A DNA stretch of 9,720 nt from Phycisphaerae bacterium (GCA_030630315.1 DAOVNI010000030.1:1-9720); one strand, 5' to 3'. Shown: positions 1 to 6,457, counted from the stretch's first letter. Made by a program: numbers and translations. Notes: generated from the sequence alone by a model not told the origin.

Positions 1-140
1 GATTATTTTGTTTCACAACCAGACGCATTGTTTTTCCCGCCTGTGTTTGGATTCTGAAATTAGGTGAAATTCATTATCCATAATCCGGTACCATTTGTCA
101 ACTATAATTGTTGTGTGCTAAGAATTAGTCGTGTTTTTCC

Positions 141-168
141 TTGATTTATAGCTCAATAAGCGTATAAT
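141..168 (+). promoter_or_regulatory. Candidate sigma70-type promoter for the prepilin-like gene
   Basis: A -35-like TTGATT at 141-146 and a consensus -10 TATAAT at 163-168 are separated by 16 bp. Transcription would start near 175, giving a leader of about 42 nt. No Shine-Dalgarno sequence is visible before the ATG at 217, so initiation there may not depend on one. The rest of 1-216 is A+T-rich and I see no other feature in it. The assignment rests on consensus matching alone. Confidence 0.45.
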
Positions 169-216
169 AATGTTTTCTTTCGTAATTTTTCGCATAAAAT
201 AAATTATGGTATCATT

Positions 217-996
217 ATGGACAAACGAGGAGGGTTTACGTTAGTAGAGCTATTGGTGGTGATTGCCATTATTGCGTTGTTGATGGCGATATTGATGCCG
301 GCACTTAATCGGGTAGGGAAACAGGCAAAGGCGGTCACCTGTCAGTTGAACCTGAGCCAATGGGGCAAAATCTTTACGATGTATACGGTTGATAACGACG
401 GCTATTTCGCCAGTGGCAGCAGCGGCAAGGTGTGGACGGAGACGCTGGGACCGTACTACAGTGAGCCGAAGCTGCACTGCTGCCCGATGGCGACGCAGCC
501 TGCTTTCCCCGAAGGCTCATCGTACCCGGAGGGTGGAAAGTTTTTGGCCTGGGGTGTCTTTGACGGAACCTATGCTCAGTTGGGTTTGGAGGGAGTTTAC
601 GGCAGCTATGGTATGAACGGGCACGTTTCAAATCCGAAACGAGGCGTGCCGGACCCGTGGGAACGTGACACTACAAAGAACTGGCGGAGTGCCGGTGTTA
701 ATGGTGCGAGCAACATACCGCTGTTTCTGGATTGCACGTGGCTTGGAGGCCTTCCGGAGGATTCTGACCCACCTCCGCAATATGATGGCGACTGTCACTT
801 TGGGCCGCTGGGTACCAATATTCAGGGTTTCTGCCTCGACCGGCACAACGAGGGGATAAACGGCCTTTTCCTGGATTTCTCTGTCAGGAAGATTGGACTT
901 AAGGAGTTGTGGAGGTTGAAGTGGCATCGGAAGTTCGACACAAGTGGGTGGTCGGGGGGCTGGCCGGAGTGGATGAAAGATTTCAAAGACGACTGA
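217..996 (+). CDS. Type II secretion / prepilin-type N-terminal methylation domain protein
   Basis: This 259-residue protein begins with a class III (prepilin) signal: a short basic leader ending in G6, cleavage before F7, the motif GFTLVELLVVIAIIALLMAI, and glutamate E11, which is +5 of the mature protein. A prepilin peptidase should cut and methylate it, and the hydrophobic helix (7-30) would anchor it in the inner membrane or pack into a pseudopilus. The C-terminal stretch 209-232 (RHNEGINGLFLDFSVRKI, then GLKELW) carries the His...DG-type ending seen in the large prepilin-like families of Planctomycetota and Lentisphaerota, which are usually present in many copies per genome. The globular part contains several cysteines (C42, C88, C89, C173, C193, C206) that could form disulfides outside the cytoplasm. 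It stands alone here with no secretion-machinery gene beside it, as is usual for this family. The start is the only in-frame ATG before the signal. The substrate or partner is unknown. Confidence 0.9.
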   Translation: MDKRGGFTLVELLVVIAIIALLMAILMPALNRVGKQAKAVTCQLNLSQWGKIFTMYTVDNDGYFASGSSGKVWTETLGPYYSEPKLHCCPMATQPAFPEGSSYPEGGKFLAWGVFDGTYAQLGLEGVYGSYGMNGHVSNPKRGVPDPWERDTTKNWRSAGVNGASNIPLFLDCTWLGGLPEDSDPPPQYDGDCHFGPLGTNIQGFCLDRHNEGINGLFLDFSVRKIGLKELWRLKWHRKFDTSGWSGGWPEWMKDFKDD

Positions 997-1038
997 GATT
1001 GGCCGTCGTATAAAAAGGCGAGGCAAGGAGCGGGTCCG

Positions 1039-1248
1039 TCAATTAGTGAATAAATCGAAGATGTTTCCGAGCATGCTCGACGTTGCCCTGTAGATTTCGG
1101 TGTACTGGCACCTTGTGCATATTACTGTTGTAAAGCGTTTTGACTGCACATCGAATATTTTACTCAGGAATCCGCCGGCAGCGCGAAACTCACCGACATC
1201 ACACTGAGAGTTTCCGCACTTCGGACAGGTGTAATTAAAATCCTGCAT
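1039..1248 (-). CDS. Small zinc-ribbon nucleic-acid-binding-like protein
   Basis: This 69-residue protein has two CxxC knuckles, C8-P-K-C11 and C44-T-R-C47, enough to bind one Zn2+ as a zinc ribbon. The arrangement (CPKCG near the N-terminus, a hydrophobic middle with FLSKIFDVQSKRFTTV, then CxxCQYTEIYR) matches the short family described as predicted Zn-ribbon nucleic-acid-binding proteins (YpzJ/DUF2082-like); that link is from memory of the family pattern. The extra C16 is probably not a ligand. A strong Shine-Dalgarno GGAGG (1256-1260) sits 7 nt before the ATG and directly abuts the TAA of the upstream mgtE gene (1261-1263), so the two genes are very probably co-transcribed and translationally coupled. 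The molecular target is unknown. It converges on the prepilin-like gene with a 42-bp gap that shows no obvious terminator hairpin. Confidence 0.85.
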   Translation of the reverse strand: MQDFNYTCPKCGNSQCDVGEFRAAGGFLSKIFDVQSKRFTTVICTRCQYTEIYRATSSMLGNIFDLFTN

Positions 1249-1260
1249 AGTTTTACCTCC

Positions 1261-2661
1261 TTACTGAACAAGCAGCAGCGTTAGAGTCATATAGATTGCG
1301 ACGCTTATCGAATCATTTGCGGTTGTAACCAGCGGGCCGGAACTTATGGCTGGGTCTATGCCGATTCGGCGGAATAAAAACGGCAGAAATAAGCCAAGCG
1401 TCGTGGCAACCATTATGGCCGAGAACATAGCGGTCCCGAAGGCAAAAACAACACGCACAGGCTCTACCGTACTTTCCGGCGTCCTATAGTTGAGTAAAAA
1501 TGCGCAGACCACGCCACCTATGATGCCGCAGCTTAAGGCTACGAGAAGCGCAATTCGCACTTCCCGGGTAAAGACCTGGCTCAATTTCAATGCGGCGAGG
1601 TGACCTGTTGCCAGGCCGGAGACGACAATAGCTGAAGTTTGCAGACCGGCGTTACCACTGATGGCGGCAATCATCGGGACAAAAGCGAATGCGGCTGTAT
1701 AGATCAAAGACAAATTCTTTATGTTGAATTTTTCGTAGAAGAACATTATGACCAAAGCGGTTATACCGGTGCCAATCAGGCAGGGCAGCAGCCAGGTCAT
1801 CCTGACGCGGGCGGCGTGGAAGACGGATATTTTATCCAGCTCGTCTGGGTCTGTGCCGGCCATTGTGTATAAGTCCTCTGCGGCCTCTTCTTCTGCGACC
1901 TCGATGATTCGGTCGGCGGTGATTCGGCCGAGGAGTTTGTGGTTCCTGTCGAGAACCGGCGCAACAATCAGGTCGTTTTTGCTGAATATGTTGCGGACCT
2001 CCTCCTGGTCGGCATTGGCGGTAACGTAAATGGTGTCAGGGTCAATCAGACTGCTTATCTTTGTGCTTTCTGGGCCGGTCAGTAACAGGCGGATACGAAC
2101 ATCTCCGAGGAATCGGCCGGTCTTATCCACGACATAGACGGAAAAGAAATCTTCATCAGTTTCGGCGGCACGAATTTTACTGATGGCCTCGGCAACGGTG
2201 GCATCCTCGGAGGCGCTGATTAAGACGGGGTCCATAATTCCGCCGGCTGAGTCTTCGGAGTAGCTCATCAGTTTCTTAATCTTGGCTGACTCGGCCGGCT
2301 CTATGTTTTTGAGCACTTTTTGGCTCAGCTCGTCGGGCAATTCCGCAAGCAGGTCGGCGGCGTCATCGAGGTCGAGTTCAGAAACGATGCTCTCTAACTC
2401 TTTCTCTTTGAGCAGTTCGAAGAGTTCTCCGCGAGTGGCTTCATCAACCTTTTCCAGGACTTCAGCGGCAGTTGGTTTGTCCAGGACATCAAAGATGATG
2501 CGTCGTTGCTCATCATCAAGGAGTTCTACGATTTCAGCGATATCGCTGCTTCGTCGGTCACTGAGCAATCGGGCGAGGGCGGTGGTGTTGTTGGCTTCGA
2601 GTAAGAGCTCAATCTGCTGCAATAATATCTGCCGCAATAATTGTCTTTGTTCGTCCGGCAT
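1261..2661 (-). CDS. mgtE: MgtE-family magnesium channel/transporter
   Basis: This 466-residue protein has the full MgtE layout. There is an acidic helical N domain (about 20-135) ending in the family motif around LMSYSEDSAGGIM (131-143), a pair of CBS domains (about 144-265), a connecting plug helix (about 255-270, AEDLYTMAGTD), and five predicted membrane helices from about 285 to the end. The conserved pore segments are present: GNAGLQ (336-341), DPA..SGPLVTTAND (436-450) and the acidic D450, which corresponds to the Mg2+-coordinating aspartate of characterised MgtE. In that family the acidic N and CBS domains sense cytosolic Mg2+ and close the channel when Mg2+ is high; this copy keeps that acidic character. 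It acts in the inner membrane. The start at 2661 is supported by GAGG at 2669-2672, 7 nt upstream. Length is normal and there is no sign of damage. It is the first gene of an operon with the zinc-ribbon protein and has a structured leader. Confidence 0.95.
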   Translation of the reverse strand: MPDEQRQLLRQILLQQIELLLEANNTTALARLLSDRRSSDIAEIVELLDDEQRRIIFDVLDKPTAAEVLEKVDEATRGELFELLKEKELESIVSELDLDDAADLLAELPDELSQKVLKNIEPAESAKIKKLMSYSEDSAGGIMDPVLISASEDATVAEAISKIRAAETDEDFFSVYVVDKTGRFLGDVRIRLLLTGPESTKISSLIDPDTIYVTANADQEEVRNIFSKNDLIVAPVLDRNHKLLGRITADRIIEVAEEEAAEDLYTMAGTDPDELDKISVFHAARVRMTWLLPCLIGTGITALVIMFFYEKFNIKNLSLIYTAAFAFVPMIAAISGNAGLQTSAIVVSGLATGHLAALKLSQVFTREVRIALLVALSCGIIGGVVCAFLLNYRTPESTVEPVRVVFAFGTAMFSAIMVATTLGLFLPFLFRRIGIDPAISSGPLVTTANDSISVAIYMTLTLLLVQ

Positions 2662-2742
2662 TAGGTTGCCTCTGTGCTAATTAAAAATCAAATTTACCCG
2701 GCTGCTGGATAAAATAACCCAATTTTTTCTATCAGGCAACCG
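2662..2742 (-). promoter_or_regulatory. mgtE 5' leader with alternative pairings at the ribosome-binding site
   Basis: Read as RNA on the minus strand, the leader contains GGUUGCCU (2741-2734), a perfect 8-nt complement of AGGCAACC (2671-2664), which overlaps the Shine-Dalgarno GAGG of mgtE. The same leader segment, as CGGUUGC, can instead pair with GCAGCCG (2705-2699, one G-U pair) in a local hairpin with a 30-nt loop, leaving the ribosome site free. The two structures exclude each other, which is the layout of a translational switch. Other Mg2+ transporter genes are controlled by leader RNAs (M-box, mgtA leader). I do not recognise either consensus here, so this is inference from pairing only. 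Confidence 0.35.
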
Positions 2743-2781
2743 TTTTCTGTATTCGTTTTAGGATATAAAAATAAGGGGGAA

Positions 2782-2810
2782 ATAATAAAAAATTTGAAAT
2801 TGTGCATCAA
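2782..2810 (-). promoter_or_regulatory. Candidate sigma70-type promoter for mgtE
   Basis: On the minus strand, TTGATG (2810-2805) and TATTAT (2787-2782) are separated by exactly 17 bp. Transcription would begin near 2775, giving a leader of about 113 nt that contains the alternative pairing elements. The match is 4/6 at -35 and 5/6 at -10. Confidence 0.4.
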
Positions 2811-2870
2811 AACGGTAATGAGCCGATGATGGCATCGGATATGCCAAATTGAATAATAGGTAAAATGTGC

Positions 2871-2899
2871 TTGATTCAGCGGCGAATTTATTGTAGAAT
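2871..2899 (+). promoter_or_regulatory. Candidate sigma70-type promoter for the secreted protein gene
   Basis: TTGATT (2871-2876) and TAGAAT (2894-2899) are separated by 17 bp. The predicted start is near 2906, about 58 nt before the ATG at 2964. It diverges from the mgtE promoter, with about 60 bp between the two -35 boxes. The -35 is identical to the one proposed for the gene at 217. Confidence 0.45.
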
Positions 2900-2963
2900 A
2901 CATAAAACGCCGGTTAAGGCATAACAAGTGCAAAGTGCAGTGTTTTTTGATGAGGGGTATAGG

Positions 2964-3602
2964 ATGAAAAGTTTTATTTATGGGACGTTGGCGGTCTGGG
3001 CGGCAGCGGCCTGTGTGTGTCTGGCGGCCCCTGAGCCGGCTATTGTGCCCGGCCCGGATGACTGGACGGTAGATGTAAGATTTGAGCATCCGCAGCAAAT
3101 CGCGCTGCGGCCAGGCGCCAATAGCAAGCCGAGACGGTTCTGGTACACGATAATAACGCTCACCAACAAGGCAAATCGGGATGTTGACTTCTATCCCAAA
3201 TGCGACCTGATGACAGATACCTTCAGGATTATTCCAGCGGGCAAAAACACTTCGACAGCGGTTTTTGAGCAAATAAAGAGGCGTCATCGGCGCAGGTATC
3301 CGTTTCTTGAACCGCTGGAAAAGGTGGGTAATAAGATACTTCAGGGCGAAGATAACACCAAGGATATCGCGATTATCTGGCCTGATTTTGATGCGCAAGC
3401 CCAGGGTATAAAAGTATTTATAACAGGTTTGAGTAACGAGACGGCTGCTATCGACCATCCGATAGCGAAGGACAAGACGGGTAAGCCGGTCAAGGTTTTC
3501 CTGAGAAAGACGCTTGAATTGAGCTATAAGCTGAGGGGTGATACAGCCCTAAGGTCTGATGTCAAAGTGGCTTACAAGGGCAAACGCTGGATTATGCGGT
3601 AG
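2964..3602 (+). CDS. Secreted protein of unknown function
   Basis: Translation from ATG 2964 gives 212 residues. This start is chosen over the in-frame codon at 2928 because GAGGGG (2952-2957) lies 6 nt upstream and because it puts a Sec signal peptide at the very N-terminus: MKSF, a hydrophobic core to about residue 20, and a probable AxA-like cut near CLAA/PEP (22-23). The mature part starts with a proline-rich segment (PEPAIVPGPDDW) and then alternates hydrophobic and polar residues (WYTIITLTNKANRDVDFY, 60-77), which suggests a beta-sandwich domain. The middle is rich in basic residues (IKRRHRRRYPF, 104-114). C80 is the only cysteine outside the signal region. I recognise the overall pattern as a conserved hypothetical of Planctomycetota, but no function is known to me. 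It is probably periplasmic or secreted. The stop is TAG, and a dispersed repeat begins three bases later. Confidence 0.8.
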   Translation: MKSFIYGTLAVWAAAACVCLAAPEPAIVPGPDDWTVDVRFEHPQQIALRPGANSKPRRFWYTIITLTNKANRDVDFYPKCDLMTDTFRIIPAGKNTSTAVFEQIKRRHRRRYPFLEPLEKVGNKILQGEDNTKDIAIIWPDFDAQAQGIKVFITGLSNETAAIDHPIAKDKTGKPVKVFLRKTLELSYKLRGDTALRSDVKVAYKGKRWIMR

Positions 3603-3604
3603 GT

Positions 3605-3630
3605 TTTCGTATTTCGTATTGCGTATGTCG
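3605..3630 (+). repeat. 26-bp dispersed direct repeat, copy 1
   Basis: This segment starts TTTCGTATTTCGTATTGCG and is identical over 26 bp to 4285-4310. It is internally repetitive, built of variants of TTTCGTA and GCGTATGTCG. It lies 2 bp after the stop codon of the secreted protein gene. Confidence 0.8.
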
Positions 3631-3677
3631 CAGGGGGATTTAGGGGCATATCTTCAACCAAACACGCTGATTTTTCA

Positions 3678-3832
3678 ATTATTTACGCAGGTTGGCTCTA
3701 AAAAAGTGAGAAAAATGGGCAAAAAGTGCGCAAAAATGCGAAAAAAACGCGAAAAATTGCAGGAAATTGGAAAAAAATGCAAGAAATTACAGTTTTTTGA
3801 GCGTTTTTTTTGTACCGACCTGCGTAAATAAT
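3678..3832. mobile_element. MITE-like element: inverted repeats flanking phased A-tracts
   Basis: The ends (3678-3705 and 3805-3832) are inverted repeats matching at 24 of 28 positions, with a nearly perfect outer part containing ATTATTTACGCAGGT. Between them lie A-tracts at 3700, 3711, 3721, 3732, 3741, 3752, 3764, 3771 and 3784, then T-tracts at 3793 and 3804. Their centres are about 10.5 bp apart on average, one helical turn, so strong intrinsic bending is predicted. No clean target-site duplication was found, so mobility is inferred from the inverted ends only. A 38-codon frame starting at ATG 3715 and ending at TAA 3829-3831 also fits inside. It would encode a lysine-rich amphipathic peptide, and 10.5 bp spacing equals 3.5 codons, so a helical peptide is an alternative reading of the same periodicity. 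Confidence 0.5.
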
Positions 3833-3836
3833 CGAT

Positions 3837-3962
3837 TTAGGAAGTGAGGAGCAAGAGGAGTAAGAAGCAGGGAGACAGGAATAAGCAGGGGCAGAATTTA
3901 GAATGTAGGATTTGGAATTGAGAATGTAGAATTTCAAAGCGGGGGGAAATCAGGGAGGAGTA
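3837..3962 (+). repeat. Purine-rich spacer with degenerate GAATTTAGAAT repeat
   Basis: The plus strand is almost all G and A from 3837 to about 3893 and again around 3936-3962. Between these (3894-3935) is a degenerate repeat made of GAATTTAGAAT, GGATTTGGAATT and GAGAATGTAGAATTT. The 11-mer GAATTTAGAAT recurs at 6604-6614 in another spacer. No gene is supported here. Confidence 0.5.
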
Positions 3963-3963
3963 A

Positions 3964-3988
3964 GCCGGCAGTAAAATAAAACGCCGGC
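3964..3988. other. GCCGGC inverted pair upstream of the SAP-like gene
   Basis: GCCGGC at 3964-3969 and 3983-3988 can pair across a 13-nt A-rich loop. It lies about 75 bp before the small gene at 4064. There is no T-run to make it a clear terminator. Nothing else recognisable is present between 3989 and 4050. Confidence 0.25.
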
Positions 3989-4063
3989 AGAGATTACGGT
4001 TAGTGTGTAACGAGAAATGCCTGGAGTAAAGCCGGGCCTGAGGAAAGATTGAAAGGAAAAAGA

Positions 4064-4282
4064 ATGCCTGCAACAAAAGCAAAGGAAAAAACTATGACAA
4101 TGCCCCAAATAAAACGTAAGGCAAAACGTCTCGGCGTAAGCACCGGAAAAATGAAGAAGGCAGAACTTATCCACAGTATCCAGGAAGCAGAGGGCTGCAC
4201 GCCGTGCTTTGGAACGTCAAACGGCGAGTGTCAATATACCGACTGCTGCTTTTTGCAGGACTGCCTTAAAATCGGGGCATAA
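4064..4282 (+). CDS. Small SAP-domain-like cysteine-rich protein
   Basis: This is a 72-residue protein from ATG 4064, chosen because AAAGGA (4052-4057) lies 6-7 nt upstream. An in-frame TTG at 4049 and an ATG at 4094 are alternatives. Residues 11-41 (MTMPQIKRKAKRLGVSTGKM followed by KKAELIHSIQ) look like a SAP or Rho-N type helix-extended-helix motif, which in known proteins binds DNA or RNA. It is followed by a compact cysteine cluster (C45, C48, C56, C61, C62, C67) in the order C-x2-C-x7-C-x4-CC-x4-C, possibly metal-binding. I recognise this combination as a short conserved protein found across several environmental phyla, without a proven role. The N-terminus is very basic, consistent with nucleic-acid binding in the cytoplasm. 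It is isolated between two repeat-filled spacers, and a 26-bp repeat begins 2 bp after its stop. Confidence 0.75.
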   Translation: MPATKAKEKTMTMPQIKRKAKRLGVSTGKMKKAELIHSIQEAEGCTPCFGTSNGECQYTDCCFLQDCLKIGA

Positions 4283-4284
4283 AA

Positions 4285-4319
4285 TTTCGTATTTCGTATT
4301 GCGTATGTCGTATGTCGAA
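4285..4319 (+). repeat. 26-bp dispersed direct repeat, copy 2, with an added unit
   Basis: Positions 4285-4310 are identical to 3605-3630, exactly 680 bp away. This copy continues with an extra TATGTCG unit (4311-4317), as if the terminal word had been duplicated. Like copy 1 it begins 2 bp after a stop codon. Confidence 0.8.
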
Positions 4320-4340
4320 GTTTGCAGGCACGGAGGGATT

Positions 4341-4462
4341 TTAGCCACGAAGTCACGAAGTCACGAAGTAAAATTAGACACGGATTGACACAGATTTTGT
4401 TTAGCCACGAAAAGGCACAGAAGACACAAGGAAAAATTAGACGCAGATTAACGCTAATTGGG
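4341..4462 (+). repeat. Tandem pair of diverged 60-bp CCACGAAG/ACGGATT modules
   Basis: Module 1 (4341-4400) and module 2 (4401-4462) share the same order of words: TTAGCCACGAA, then CACGAAG-like units, then AAAATTAGAC, then a CGGATT/CAGATT pair. Within each module the words are re-iterated with small changes (CACGAAG three times in module 1; CACAGAAG and CACAAGG in module 2). A related phrase, GGCACAAAGACGCAGAGG, occurs at 8941-8958. The remainder of the spacer (4463-4564) shows nothing recognisable. Confidence 0.65.
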
Positions 4463-4564
4463 CGGATAAAGTATGATTGACGTGAATTGGGGTTTTGGGG
4501 ATTGTAGAAAAGAATAAGTGTGTCCTGCTATTTTCTAAAAGGGCCGGTCTGGTATTACTATCAG

Positions 4565-6457
4565 CTATTTCTGAGTTGGTAAATTGGAAACCAATATTGC
4601 AATTCCATTGTCGCTATCACATGCGTAAACATAATAGCCCGAGACGGCAATCGCACGAGTCCAATCGGTGGTTGGGTAAGATGCAATTTTCTTTTCAAAG
4701 CCTTTTTCCAGCATATCTATTATAAGAATTCCGCCGCTTCCGTCTGCTACATAGGCGAAAGCGTCGACAACTTCTGTCTGTTCAGAAAACTGAGAAGTAT
4801 TGAAACGTGCATAAGTCTTTAAGTTGTGCGGGTTTTGTATATCCACAGATGTAATTCCATCGGCGTTAAGAGCGACATATAGGAAGTCGTCTTCAATACA
4901 GAAGTTCATTATGATTCCCATCGCCGTTTTCGCTAATTCAATCTCATCCAACGTTGTTAAAGTCAGGTCATCTTCTAATTTGCAGGAACGTAACTTTCCT
5001 TTATAAAATCCTAAATAAAGAATGTCCTTGTGAGCAAATATCTTGTTGAGTTTCTGTTCAAAAGCTATGCTCTTTATCATCGTTGCTTTGGATGGGGTTT
5101 GGACATCCCATATTTCAAGCGTTTTTTCTTTTGCAATAAACAAATGATTATCTTTGATTGTGACGCCTGTCCCGCCGCTTAGTCTTTTTATTCTTGAGGG
5201 TTTTGTTGGTTTTGAAATATCAATGATTTGGTTGGGTGTATAAAGGTAATCACCGTCAATGAGTACGGTTTGACGGCCGCCCGTAGACACAGGCAGGCTT
5301 GCAGTTTGTTTGGGATTGGAGGGTTGGGATATATCAAGTATCCGCAGCTCGCCTATTCCGAATACATAGGCAAATTTATCTCGAATAATAATATTTTGCG
5401 CGTCGAAAGCGAACCTGGGTCGAAGTTGAGAATCAGGAAAGTAAGGGAGCCCCGTTAACGCCTCTACTTCTCCGTCATTGTTGATGATGTAATCCTTTGA
5501 TTTTCCAATAAGGAAGTAGCCGGGCATATTATTGTAATGTTTCCTAACACGTTCGGGTTTTAATGGATCACTCAAGTCATAGATATAGACACCATTATCT
5601 CCAAAGCCGATAAAATGATTGTCTCTTAAAACAGCATGGGAACACCATGTTGCTTTTATAACTGTTTTCTGTTCAATTGCCTCAGGTATAGAAATATCAA
5701 AAACTCTGATTTCATGGCCTGCATATACGTATGCATATGAGTCATAAACAATAAAAGCTCCTAAACTGATTTTTGATTGAATATCAGTTTTGCCCAACAG
5801 CTCCAGTGCGTTTAAATCTTGCGCATCCAGTATTGCAAGGCCTCTATGACACAAAATATAAATTCTGTCATCGACAATGCTGACTTTACAACCTTGGCCT
5901 GTACTTTCAGGAAGAGGGTATTGAGTTATTTCCTGGGGCTCTTCCGGATTTGCAAGAGACAAAACAATCAATGAATTAGTTCTTGTATTTACGAGAAACA
6001 GTTTATCTTCCTTGACCTCAATCTCGGCGTAAAATGCGACAGGAATATTTAGTTTTTTGACAAGGTTAATTTCGTGCAGGTTCCTTACATCGAAAATCCA
6101 GACACCGTTGCTGCCTTGAACCAGGTAAATATAACCTTTGTAGTATTCAAAGATATGCGGTTTACGATATGATGTCCAATACGAAGAAATTACATTGTTT
6201 ACATTATTTTTTGCAAATATTTTCAAACGTCCCTGACTAACGCCACATAGTAAATCATCACTTATCGCAACCACATACTGCGTGGTATCGCCAAAGGCGT
6301 TAACAGGAGCCAAAATGGCTCCTTCTGAGATTAGTTTGTTTGCATATTTTTTGATTGCGGAACCCACTGCTTCCCCCATAGTGGTGGTTCTGTAACCTAA
6401 GGAAAAGCTAATAACGGCTGTGAAGATTAAACTACATAGATGGGTAACTTTTTTCAT
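4565..6457 (-). CDS. LVIVD-repeat beta-propeller protein, probably exported
   Basis: This 630-residue protein has an N-terminal signal or anchor helix (MKKVTHLCSLIFTAVISFSLGY, residues 1-22) followed by repeats of about 40 residues. Each repeat ends in a strand such as GVWIFDVRN (119-126), SLIVLSLANPEEP (162-174), GLAILDAQDL (206-215), EIRVFDISIPEA (249-260), GVYIYDLSDPLKP (289-301), ELRILDISQPSNP (370-382), IIDISKPTKP (411-420), TLEIWDVQTPSK (446-457), GITSVDIQNPHN (534-545) and GGILIID (575-581). This is the LVIVD pattern, expected to fold into one or two beta-propellers outside the cytoplasm that serve binding and not catalysis. The partner is unknown. The start has only a weak purine-rich site (AGAAAG) upstream. 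The reading frame is intact, and the gene is visibly more A+T-rich than mgtE or htpX, which could mean a separate origin. It is a single-gene unit flanked by repeats on both sides. Confidence 0.88.
   Translation of the reverse strand: MKKVTHLCSLIFTAVISFSLGYRTTTMGEAVGSAIKKYANKLISEGAILAPVNAFGDTTQYVVAISDDLLCGVSQGRLKIFAKNNVNNVISSYWTSYRKPHIFEYYKGYIYLVQGSNGVWIFDVRNLHEINLVKKLNIPVAFYAEIEVKEDKLFLVNTRTNSLIVLSLANPEEPQEITQYPLPESTGQGCKVSIVDDRIYILCHRGLAILDAQDLNALELLGKTDIQSKISLGAFIVYDSYAYVYAGHEIRVFDISIPEAIEQKTVIKATWCSHAVLRDNHFIGFGDNGVYIYDLSDPLKPERVRKHYNNMPGYFLIGKSKDYIINNDGEVEALTGLPYFPDSQLRPRFAFDAQNIIIRDKFAYVFGIGELRILDISQPSNPKQTASLPVSTGGRQTVLIDGDYLYTPNQIIDISKPTKPSRIKRLSGGTGVTIKDNHLFIAKEKTLEIWDVQTPSKATMIKSIAFEQKLNKIFAHKDILYLGFYKGKLRSCKLEDDLTLTTLDEIELAKTAMGIIMNFCIEDDFLYVALNADGITSVDIQNPHNLKTYARFNTSQFSEQTEVVDAFAYVADGSGGILIIDMLEKGFEKKIASYPTTDWTRAIAVSGYYVYACDSDNGIAILVSNLPTQK

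Noticed and set aside
2282..2680. Serine-rich plus-strand open frame antisense to mgtE
   Set aside because: It mirrors the acidic, leucine-rich codons of the MgtE N domain on the other strand and has no independent support.
2928..2963. Upstream start for the secreted protein, adding 12 residues
   Set aside because: No ribosome site, and it would bury the signal peptide behind a charged segment. The ATG at 2964 has GAGGGG at the right distance.
3559..3831. A 90-codon plus-strand open frame overlapping the end of the secreted protein gene
   Set aside because: It begins inside a solid gene, crosses a dispersed repeat, has no ribosome site, and its lysine-rich end comes from the A-tracts. Only the internal 38-codon part is kept as an alternative reading.
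3678..4082. Minus-strand frames with phrases like ILNSKSYILNS
   Set aside because: They are translations of the degenerate GAATTTAGAAT repeat and the purine-rich tract.
3605..4462. CRISPR-like array
   Set aside because: The repeats are few, irregularly spaced and internally degenerate, with no constant spacer length and no cas genes.
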